Assembly: GCA_021813005.1 (NCBI GenBank) | Contig: JAKAMH010000066.1 | Span: 1 to 5,438 of the forward strand | Source of the DNA: a bacterium | GTDB lineage: Bacteria > Patescibacteriota > Microgenomatia > Levybacterales > UBA12049 | Direction: 5' to 3' | Length of the DNA: 5,438 nt | In this document: piece by piece, positions 1 to 4,618 of the stretch | Layout: every line of letters starts with the position of its first letter | Numbering within the stretch: the stretch's first letter is position 1 | The notes under the pieces: generated by a model | Databases searched by the model: none | Told to the model about the DNA's origin: nothing | Seen by the model: only the letters and a program-made list of their open reading frames with translations | Position numbers and translations under genes: made by a program

Positions 1-1159
1 GTTCCATTATTTCTGGTGTATAGGCGCTTGGGTCTTTTGGTAATAGATGTGCCTCAGGCTTTGGTATCACGTCTTCTTTTCCGGCGCCTATGACGATCTT
101 GGCAGAGCATTCGCGAGATATTTCTTCTGACTCAGTTGTGGCGAGCTGCATGAGAAACCGGACTGCTTCCCTGTCTACGACACCCTCCGGCATCAAATTA
201 TAATGACCAAGCATGGCATTGATAACAGCGTCACTATGTTTTCGCTCCTCTTCAGTCATGCTGTGACTTCGCTTTTCTTGCTCATTTTTGATCATCTCTT
301 TGGCAACTACATTGATCAGCATCTGGGAAGATGCGTTTTTTTCCAACGCACCTTTGAGGGAATCTACAATACGAGTCCGACGTAGATCGTCTTCAATACC
401 TTTCCCAAATGAGATGTCTATGAGCCTTGCAACAAGTTGCCTGTTTACTCTTTCCGGTACGCTTTGAAGCAGCTCCATGAGGCTATCCTTTGCCATAATT
501 GTATGTCCCAATTCATCATAGTGATCTTCTATTAGATCCCTGAATATGGCATCTTTCCCAGCGTGTAACAGGCTATCAACAACTTTCTGTCTCAAAAGGC
601 GCGGACTCCACTGAAGGTCATCTGGCACATTCTGTGCTTCTAGTCTCTCATAAATCTGTCGTATATCATTTTCAACCAAACGCCCTGCCTGATTTATATC
701 TGTCAAAGACTTCACAAGGCCGCCAATCATATCTTCCCGACGCTCCCACTCATGTTCCTCTGGGTTATTTTTATCAACCCCCACAGCCTGTACAGAATCG
801 GTAATTCGCCCAACCAGTGCATCATGCACCTCTCCTGCATCAGTGTGAGCGCTCCACCTGGCAAGTGTCTCCGCATCAAGATCCACCGAATAGGGAACCC
901 CAGACTTATTTTCAAGCCGCCAATAATCACTAATCACTTTTGCGACTCCCTCGGCTACATCCGGATGATTCGAGAGTGGGATTAGCGTGAGGGTTTCATC
1001 TCGCAAGAACTGCTGTGCTCTAAATTCCCCGTCATCCGTACCTGCCTCTATTACCTTTGCACACAGATCCTGCAGCAACCTTCGCTGGGATGTCGGCACA
1101 ACGACTTGCTTTTTCGTCTCCTCTTGAGGCGGCATCTGCGTACTTTGTTCATCAGCCAT
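1..1159 (-). CDS. Hypothetical protein, N-terminal 386 residues (runs off left edge)
   Basis: An uninterrupted reading frame starts at ATG 1159 and is still open at the left edge, so the C-terminus and full length are unknown. An in-frame TGA lies upstream, and no other in-frame ATG, GTG or TTG lies between it and this ATG, so the start is well fixed. I do not recognise the family. Residues 1-22 are rich in Gln, Glu and Pro and look disordered (MADEQSTQMPPQEETKK). The remainder is highly charged and looks mostly alpha-helical (for example around 225-300), with a Lys/Glu-rich stretch near 285-310 (KNEQEKRSHSMTEEER). Only two cysteines are seen (33 and 351). No signal peptide, membrane segment, nucleotide-binding loop or obvious catalytic motif was found, so the protein is probably cytoplasmic. 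A helical-repeat or scaffold protein is possible but unproven. It follows the DUF421 gene on the same strand but has its own promoter-like sequence. Confidence 0.85.
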   Translation of the reverse strand, partial: MADEQSTQMPPQEETKKQVVVPTSQRRLLQDLCAKVIEAGTDDGEFRAQQFLRDETLTLIPLSNHPDVAEGVAKVISDYWRLENKSGVPYSVDLDAETLARWSAHTDAGEVHDALVGRITDSVQAVGVDKNNPEEHEWERREDMIGGLVKSLTDINQAGRLVENDIRQIYERLEAQNVPDDLQWSPRLLRQKVVDSLLHAGKDAIFRDLIEDHYDELGHTIMAKDSLMELLQSVPERVNRQLVARLIDISFGKGIEDDLRRTRIVDSLKGALEKNASSQMLINVVAKEMIKNEQEKRSHSMTEEERKHSDAVINAMLGHYNLMPEGVVDREAVRFLMQLATTESEEISRECSAKIVIGAGKEDVIPKPEAHLLPKDPSAYTPEIME

Positions 1160-1168
1160 ATCATTCTC

Positions 1169-1197
1169 ATCATAGCAAGTTGCTCAGTGGGTGTAAA
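1169..1197 (-). promoter_or_regulatory. Sigma70-like promoter for the hypothetical gene
   Basis: On the minus strand TTTACA (1192-1197) and TATGAT (1169-1174) are separated by exactly 17 bases, a good match to the housekeeping -35/-10 consensus. Only 9 bases separate the -10 box from the ATG at 1159. The expected transcription start near 1162 would leave an untranslated leader of only a few bases. No strong Shine-Dalgarno sequence precedes the ATG, which fits near-leaderless translation. Promoter function is inferred from sequence only. Confidence 0.6.
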
Positions 1198-1271
1198 CAA
1201 ACGTGAGAAGCGCCACTGAAAATCAGTCCTATAGATGCTATAAGAATACCATGAGATGCCCGCACAGGAGA

Positions 1272-1808
1272 TTATACGTTTCGGGAGACCACCTTGTGTC
1301 CGCGCCGGCGGTGCATCGTGTGTTTCTGAAAGCCATTTGAGAGTACGCTGATATTGCCGTCCGACTCAAGCATCGCCAGATCCACCGCCCCTGTATTTTC
1401 CACCCCGTGTTCACGTACCGCAGCCTGCAGCTCGTCAAGTGAAATCTCCGCCTGCTGGAGATGTTTCCCGTAGACATGCCCATGATAAATAAGCAGTAAC
1501 GGACTACCCTGAAGAAATGTACTGGCTGTTTTGGATCGATACATTACCATGCCCAGCACCCGGTTGACGACGAAGAGTGAGCCGGCTGCCACCAGTCCGC
1601 CTACCAGTGAGACGTTGGGTCCGACCATGGCATTCTGCACAGAATTACTGATGAGAAGTATAAACACCAGATCGACGACTGAGAGTTGGCTGATCTCGCG
1701 TTTCCCGAAAATCCGTATCGCGATCACGACAGGCAGGTAAACAATGGCGGAGCGAACGATGATATCAATAACCGGATTCATATTCTTACTATACCACTCC
1801 GCAATCAT
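1272..1808 (-). CDS. DUF421/YetF-family membrane protein
   Basis: This 178-residue protein matches the DUF421 (YetF-like) family: two or three N-terminal membrane helices followed by a small cytoplasmic domain. Hydrophobic segments lie at about 13-32, 44-60 and 66-88. Between the first two is the family signature RIFGKREISQLSVVDLV (32-48), followed by LLISNSVQNAMVGP (51-64). The soluble domain begins near 95 and shows the expected GSPLLLIYHG (101-110), ISLDELQAAVREHGV (122-136) and the LESDGNISVL strand (147-156). The tail ends in a basic stretch (HRRRGHK, 166-172). It is shorter than the roughly 220-residue Bacillus YetF type but resembles the compact members. The biochemical role of the family is poorly defined, so none is assigned. 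ATG 1808 is used as the start, although an in-frame ATG at 1781 (residue 10) also leaves the first helix intact and neither has a convincing Shine-Dalgarno sequence. The gene has its own promoter and is not tightly coupled to purM. Confidence 0.9.
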   Translation of the reverse strand: MIAEWYSKNMNPVIDIIVRSAIVYLPVVIAIRIFGKREISQLSVVDLVFILLISNSVQNAMVGPNVSLVGGLVAAGSLFVVNRVLGMVMYRSKTASTFLQGSPLLLIYHGHVYGKHLQQAEISLDELQAAVREHGVENTGAVDLAMLESDGNISVLSNGFQKHTMHRRRGHKVVSRNV

Positions 1809-1902
1809 TTTACAACAATTTGGTATATACCTTGGTATACTTACCTGAGCTTTTAAGATCAGTTTAAGGTAGTGTAAGTGGTCTTAATTTAAAAATGATT
1901 GC
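1801..1902 (-). promoter_or_regulatory. Structured 5' leader that could pair with the DUF421 start codon
   Basis: In the minus-strand transcript the leader segment GCAATCATTTT (1902 to 1892) is perfectly complementary over 11 bases to AAAATGATTGC (1811 to 1801), which contains the ATG at 1808. The roughly 80 bases between them hold a nested 6-base stem (TTAAGA/TCTTAA at 1853-1858 and 1882-1887) and a 10-base palindrome, GGTATATACC, at 1822-1831. A transcript from either candidate promoter upstream would include both arms. Seen: the complementarity. Inferred: that folding hides the start codon and modulates translation. It could instead be the ends of a small inverted-repeat element. Confidence 0.45.
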
Positions 1903-1919
1903 TACGCTTGGTATTATAC
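1819..1919. repeat. Recurrent (C/T)TTGGTAT...TAC motif
   Basis: Three similar sites face the same way on the plus strand: TTTGGTATATAC (1819-1830), CTTGGTATAC (1831-1840) and CTTGGTATTATAC (1907-1919). The first two are 12 bases apart, about one helical turn. They lie between the DUF421 promoter and its start codon. They could be repressor sites, but the AT-rich sequence makes chance recurrence possible. Confidence 0.25.
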
Positions 1920-1944
1920 TTATTGGTAATTCGAAACAGAGGGG

Positions 1945-1973
1945 TATATATTCTCCCGTGGTATTTTCGTCAA
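1945..1973 (-). promoter_or_regulatory. Sigma70-like promoter for the DUF421 gene
   Basis: TTGACG (1968-1973) and TATATA (1945-1950) on the minus strand are separated by exactly 17 bases. Transcription would start near 1938 and give a leader of about 130 bases before the ATG at 1808. A second -10-like TATAAT (1913-1918, minus strand) lies downstream without a good -35 partner. It would start transcription near 1906, still including both arms of the leader stem. Confidence 0.55.
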
Positions 1974-1980
1974 TGGACAG

Positions 1981-2002
1981 GCAACATAATCAGGATAGTT
2001 GC
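1981..2002. repeat. 22-base direct repeat, copy 1
   Basis: This sequence begins GCAACATAATC and ends AGGATAGTTGC. It is repeated without mismatch at 2124-2145. Its ends, GCAAC and GTTGC, are mutually complementary, so each copy can form a 5-base stem with a 12-base loop. The two copies bracket the hairpin element at 2009-2107. Confidence 0.9.
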
Positions 2003-2008
2003 GTTTTC

Positions 2009-2107
2009 TGTCATTCCGTGCTCCTGCCTGCCGGCAGGCAGGTGACACGGAATCTATCTAGATCCTGAATCGAGTTCAGGTCACAGACTCCCAAATGGGA
2101 GATGACG
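2009..2107. repeat. Hairpin-rich intergenic repeat element (REP/MITE-like)
   Basis: The core is a long inverted repeat at 2013-2053. ATTCCGTG (2013-2020) pairs with CACGGAAT (2046-2053), and between them lies a perfect 20-base palindrome (2023-2042, half-site CCTGCCTGCC), with only 2- and 3-base internal mismatched joints. Two smaller hairpins follow: CCTGAA/TTCAGG (2064-2069 and 2075-2080) and CTCCCA/TGGGAG (2088-2093 and 2096-2101). The outer ends carry GTCAT (2010-2014) and ATGAC (2102-2106), also inverted, which recalls the TGTCAT ends of the repeats around the GIY-YIG gene. It lies just past purM and may stabilise or end the purine mRNA, though no T-tract follows the main stem. No coding potential was seen. 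Confidence 0.7.
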
Positions 2108-2123
2108 ACTTTGCAGTTACCCT

Positions 2124-2145
2124 GCAACATAATCAGGATAGTTGC
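2124..2145. repeat. 22-base direct repeat, copy 2
   Basis: This is identical to 1981-2002 and begins 143 bases further on. It is itself flanked by a shorter direct repeat, GCAGTTACC, at 2113-2121 and 2156-2164. The AGAAAAACGC at 2148-2157 is nearly the inverse complement of GCGTTTTCT at 2001-2009 beside copy 1, so the two ends of the region could also pair. Confidence 0.9.
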
Positions 2146-2178
2146 AAAGAAAAACGCAGTTACCTGATGTTTCGAGGT

Positions 2179-3282
2179 TTAGCGGAGATCGAGGGTGCCG
2201 GCTTTATAAACAATATCTCTCGGCTTAATAACTACCTGCTTCTCCCCCTTTTCAACATATCCTGCATTAAGAGCCTTAAATTTATTTTCAGACACAATAT
2301 CCAGCGTCTTCTCTATCTCCTTTTCAGGTATAAAGATCGCGAAATCCTGACCCATATTGTATGTCGCGTACATCTCCCCGTCCGAGAGTCCAGCCTGTTT
2401 GGCAATAAATGCAAATATCTCCTGCGGCCTAAACACCTTCTCAATAACATAGGTAAAAGACGGCCTCGCCCGCATCACCTTCCGCATCCCGTGTCCCGTG
2501 ATATTGGAGATATAGTGAATATCTACACCTGCGTCCAGCAGAGACTGCACCAGACGGGCGTAGATGTGCGTTTTTGTCAGCAGGGCCTCGCCATATAACT
2601 TCCCGTTTGGCATTCTGGTCGCATATCCTTTCGGGAGTTGTTTAACAATGGCCCGGGCGAGTGAGATGCCATTGGCATTGACGCCGCTTGACCGGAGAAG
2701 TATTATCCTGTCCCCTGCCCGAAGTTTACTGTCCGTGATCAGACGGTTTTTTGACTTGACGATCCCGACTGCCGAACCACCCAAATCAAGCACATTTTTT
2801 TCAATAATATTTGTCAATGTCGGCGTCTCACCACCTCCCCACGAGGCGCCACTGTCATCGCATGCCGTTGTCCAACCCTTAATCAAATCCCCCATTTTCT
2901 GCCTGTCACCAAAAATATCACTTGTACCACTTGCCCAATATGCATGGATGACAAGCGGCGCCGCACCCACGCTCGCCAGGTCATTTATGATAGTTGCCAC
3001 CGTATCATAGCCAATAACGTCGTAATATGATTTTCGGCTTACACCATCCATACCATCGGCCACCAAGTTTTTGGTGCCGAGACCTTCGACCACCGATGCC
3101 ATATAGACATTTCCCATCTTCCAAACATAGGCAGATTCCCCCCGGCTCTCAGGCACTTCAGAAAATCCATGGCGGTTTAAATTACCGGCAGTCCTTACCG
3201 CCTGTTCCTGTGCCATTTTCTTGACCGGATCCAGTACTCCATACTGCACACCTGCCCCGTCATATGTAATCTTCTTAGCCAT
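2179..3282 (-). CDS. purM: Phosphoribosylformylglycinamidine cyclo-ligase (AIR synthase), divergent
   Basis: PurM uses ATP to close formylglycinamidine ribonucleotide (FGAM) into aminoimidazole ribonucleotide (AIR) in de novo purine synthesis, in the cytosol. The 367-residue length is slightly above the usual ~345. The family landmarks appear in order: YDGAGVQ (7-13, usually YKDAGVD), VVEGLGTKN (64-72, usually GTDGVGTKL), INDLASVGAAP (99-109), WGGGETPTL (148-156, usually GGETAEM), RSSGVNANGISLAR (197-210), ITGHGMRK (261-268, usually ITGGG) and EMYATYNMGQDF (303-314). Several of these sites differ from the E. coli protein, including Glu66 in place of the Asp of TDGVGTK. The gene therefore belongs to a divergent branch, but the AIRS-type fold is clear. 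The start ATG lies 6 bases after the purQ stop. An AGG overlapping that stop (3288-3290) lies 5 bases before the ATG, and a second AGAGG lies within the end of purQ, so translation is probably coupled. Other members of this superfamily (ThiL, SelD, HypE) fit worse, given the motifs and the purQ/purL neighbours. Confidence 0.92.
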   Translation of the reverse strand: MAKKITYDGAGVQYGVLDPVKKMAQEQAVRTAGNLNRHGFSEVPESRGESAYVWKMGNVYMASVVEGLGTKNLVADGMDGVSRKSYYDVIGYDTVATIINDLASVGAAPLVIHAYWASGTSDIFGDRQKMGDLIKGWTTACDDSGASWGGGETPTLTNIIEKNVLDLGGSAVGIVKSKNRLITDSKLRAGDRIILLRSSGVNANGISLARAIVKQLPKGYATRMPNGKLYGEALLTKTHIYARLVQSLLDAGVDIHYISNITGHGMRKVMRARPSFTYVIEKVFRPQEIFAFIAKQAGLSDGEMYATYNMGQDFAIFIPEKEIEKTLDIVSENKFKALNAGYVEKGEKQVVIKPRDIVYKAGTLDLR

Positions 3283-3288
3283 ATATAC

Positions 3289-4071
3289 CTATGCCTCTTT
3301 GGCAAAGTTCACCATGTTTTGGAAAAGGGGCAGTCCGTCGGGCTTCAGGCCCTTAAGGCGCCGCCAGTTGGGATGCTGTTCAAGTCTCACAAAACATTCG
3401 GGATGCGGCATGAGACCTAAGATCCGGCCGGTTGTATCCGTGATGCCGCCGATAGCATGGAGCGCGCCGTTGGGATTATCAGGGTATTTTTGCGTCGGTC
3501 TACCCCTACTATCAATATAGCGAAATACCACCAACTTTTCGTCTTCCACCCGCTCAAGCACATCATTTGACGCAAAAAACCGTCCCTCCCCGTGGGCCAC
3601 CGGATACATAACTTCTTTGCCCTCAAGTCCGTCCAGAAAGACACAGCGACTGTTCTCAACCCGCATCCGGATCCAGCGGCACTCAAAATGACCGGAAACG
3701 TTGTTGGTCAGCGTCACGTCCATCTCTCCAATCCACCGAAACGGCAGCAGCCCTGTCCGGACCAATACCTGAAATCCGTTGCAGATGCCAAGCATCAGCG
3801 TGTTTTTTCTCTCAATAAATTTTTTCAGTTCCTCCCCAAGATAGGACGTCAGCTCCACTGCCAGTATCTTACCGGAGGCCACATCGTCTCCGTAGGCAAA
3901 TCCGCCCGGAATAACAACAATCTGATAGCTTGAAAACCTGTCCCGCTTGGATCGTAGTTCGTTCACATGCACGATCCGTGCCTCAGCTCCGGCAACCTGA
4001 AAAGCCAACGCCATTTCCTCATCCCTGTTTATCCCGTCTGTCTTAAGTACCAATACGTTAGGTTTCTTCAT
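3289..4071 (-). CDS. purQ: Phosphoribosylformylglycinamidine synthase, glutaminase subunit
   Basis: PurQ is the class I glutamine amidotransferase subunit that hydrolyses glutamine and passes ammonia to PurL for the FGAR-to-FGAM step. The 260-residue protein shows the N-terminal GINRDEE (13-19, usually G-x-N-C-D), the oxyanion-loop PGGFAYGDDVASG (55-67), the nucleophile Cys97 in LGICNGFQVL (94-103), PVAHGEGRF (157-165) and the catalytic pair His223/Glu225 in MPHPE (221-225). All three catalytic residues are present, so the enzyme should be active. It is longer than the ~227-residue Bacillus PurQ because of extra sequence near 170-205 and at the C-terminus. The start is ATG 4071. No clear Shine-Dalgarno sequence sits at normal spacing, because the sequence just upstream is an intergenic repeat. 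It follows the GIY-YIG gene by 140 bases and precedes purM by 6. Confidence 0.95.
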   Translation of the reverse strand: MKKPNVLVLKTDGINRDEEMALAFQVAGAEARIVHVNELRSKRDRFSSYQIVVIPGGFAYGDDVASGKILAVELTSYLGEELKKFIERKNTLMLGICNGFQVLVRTGLLPFRWIGEMDVTLTNNVSGHFECRWIRMRVENSRCVFLDGLEGKEVMYPVAHGEGRFFASNDVLERVEDEKLVVFRYIDSRGRPTQKYPDNPNGALHAIGGITDTTGRILGLMPHPECFVRLEQHPNWRRLKGLKPDGLPLFQNMVNFAKEA

Positions 4072-4080
4072 GCTACTAAA

Positions 4081-4164
4081 ATGTCATCCTGAGTGTGAGC
4101 GAAGGATCTCAGTGTCCTTTTACCAACCAGATTCTTCCCCCGCTAAGCGGGGTCAGAATGACAT
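4081..4164. repeat. Inverted-repeat element between purQ and the GIY-YIG gene
   Basis: The ends are ATGTCATCCTGA (4081-4092) and TCAGAATGACAT (4153-4164), inverted with one mismatch in 12. Inside them GAAGGATC (4101-4108) faces GATTCTTC (4130-4137), again inverted with one mismatch. A perfect 6-base hairpin, CCCCGC-TAA-GCGGGG, lies at 4138-4152. The element begins 10 bases from the purQ start codon and can fold as an imperfect hairpin on either strand. No reading frame was seen. It looks like a non-autonomous REP/MITE-like unit. Confidence 0.75.
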
Positions 4165-4173
4165 TACTGTTCC

Positions 4174-4214
4174 TGTCATCCTGATCCTGAGCCTGTTGAA
4201 GGAGAAGGATCTCA
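4174..4214. repeat. Single repeat arm overlapping the GIY-YIG stop codon
   Basis: This has the same 5' and 3' blocks as 4082-4111, TGTCATCCTGA and GAAGGATCTCA, but a longer middle (TCCTGAGCCTGTTGAAGGA). No inverted partner lies directly beside it. The nearest is the inverted TCAGAATGACA at 4605-4614, on the far side of the GIY-YIG gene. The final TCA of this arm (4212-4214) is the TGA stop of that gene on the minus strand. Confidence 0.7.
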
Positions 4215-4520
4215 CGTTATTTTTGTGAAATCCTTCTCCAGACCTATCATCAAATCCTTCCATTTTGGATTTTGAGATTCTATAAGTTCAATTTTCTTTG
4301 ATCTTAACCAGCCTTTTATTCTCTTTTCAGCAGCAATCGCGTCAACTGGATTGTCAAAGCTTTCTGCATAAACCAGTTTATGCGTCTTATACTTACTAGT
4401 AAATCCCTCAACAATGCCATTTCTGTGCTCATATACTCTTCTCATTAGATGATTTGTTATTCTCGTATAAAGTACTTTATTAGTTTTGTTAGTCATAATA
4501 TAAACATAATAATGTTTCAT
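4212..4520 (-). CDS. Small stand-alone GIY-YIG nuclease-family protein
   Basis: This 102-residue protein is essentially one GIY-YIG domain of the UvrC-N-like, YhbQ-like type. Seen in order: YYVYIMTNK (4-12, the 'GIY' strand), VLYTRITNHLMRRVYEH (16-32, the 'YIG' strand and the Arg helix), GFTSKYKTHKLVYAESF (39-55), AIAAEKRIKGW (61-71, with the probable metal-binding Glu65) and NPKWKDL (84-90, with the conserved Asn84). Length and architecture are typical. The residue after Tyr18-Thr19 is Arg20, where the family normally has Gly (LYTGVTN), so catalytic competence is uncertain. The start is ATG 4520, with AGGGAG (4525-4530) 4 bases upstream as a good ribosome binding site. The TGA stop lies within an intergenic repeat. 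No DNA-binding or homing-specific extra domain is present. The cellular role of these proteins is not established. It interrupts the purine operon and probably has no part in purine synthesis. Confidence 0.92.
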   Translation of the reverse strand: MKHYYVYIMTNKTNKVLYTRITNHLMRRVYEHRNGIVEGFTSKYKTHKLVYAESFDNPVDAIAAEKRIKGWLRSKKIELIESQNPKWKDLMIGLEKDFTKIT

Positions 4521-4534
4521 TTTACTCCCTTATT

Positions 4535-4612
4535 TCATCCTGAGCCCTACTATGCAGAGAGAAGGGCCTCGTAAGTTCATCAGGAAGAGATTCTTCGCTA
4601 CGCTCAGAATGA
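4535..4612. repeat. Inverted-repeat element between the GIY-YIG gene and purL
   Basis: TCATCCTGAGC (4535-4545) and GCTCAGAATGA (4602-4612) are inverted with one mismatch in 11. The right half, read on the minus strand from 4614, gives TGTCATTCTGAGCG followed by GAAGAATCTC, the same blocks as the repeats near purQ. A small inner stem, GAAGA/TCTTC, lies at 4584-4588 and 4592-4596. The element begins 6 bases beyond the purL stop and ends just before the ribosome binding site of the GIY-YIG gene. Confidence 0.75.
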
Positions 4613-4618
4613 CATTGC

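Larger units (their letters stand above)
4174..4615 (-). mobile_element. Putative GIY-YIG cassette bounded by inverted repeat arms
   Basis: The arm TGTCATCCTGA (4174-4184) and the inverted TCAGAATGACA (4605-4614) enclose a single GIY-YIG gene in about 440 bases, placed between purL and purQ, which encode subunits of one enzyme and are often adjacent. The repeat on each side abuts or overlaps gene ends. This layout suggests a small mobile or repeat-associated unit. No target-site duplication was identified, so mobility is inferred, not shown. Confidence 0.4.

Noticed and set aside
752..985. Plus-strand open frame of 77 codons
   Set aside because: It is antisense to the long uninterrupted minus-strand gene ending at the left edge. 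There is no ribosome site or family signal.
1215..1227. ACTGA-AAA-TCAGT hairpin between the DUF421 gene and the hypothetical gene as a terminator
   Set aside because: A weak AT-rich 5-base stem without a following T-run on the minus strand.
1238..1483. Minus-strand open frame of 81 codons in another phase
   Set aside because: It overlaps the DUF421 gene in a shifted frame. The DUF421 frame carries the conserved motifs, and there is no sign of a frameshift.
2013..2053. Long hairpin as a definite purM terminator
   Set aside because: The stem is strong but lacks a T-tract on the minus strand after the stem, so intrinsic termination is possible but not called.
1981..2145. Two 22-base direct repeats as a CRISPR remnant
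   Set aside because: There are only two copies, the 121-base gap is far longer than a spacer, and it is full of inverted repeats. No cas genes are nearby.
2095..2598. Plus-strand open frame of 167 codons
   Set aside because: It overlaps the 3' end of purM antisense and the hairpin element. The translation has no recognisable family features, while the minus-strand frame is a clear PurM.
2564..3010. Plus-strand open frame of 148 codons
   Set aside because: It lies entirely antisense inside purM and is rich in Ser/Pro/Leu in the way typical of antisense shadows. No support for a gene.
2179..3282. PurM-like protein as ThiL, SelD or HypE
   Set aside because: The order of motifs (YDGAG, GTKN, GGGET, SSGVNANG, EMYATYN) and the adjacent purQ and purL fit PurM best.
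4138..4152. CCCCGC-TAA-GCGGGG hairpin as an intrinsic terminator
   Set aside because: The stem is only 6 bases and no run of T follows on either strand. It is better explained as part of the intergenic repeat.
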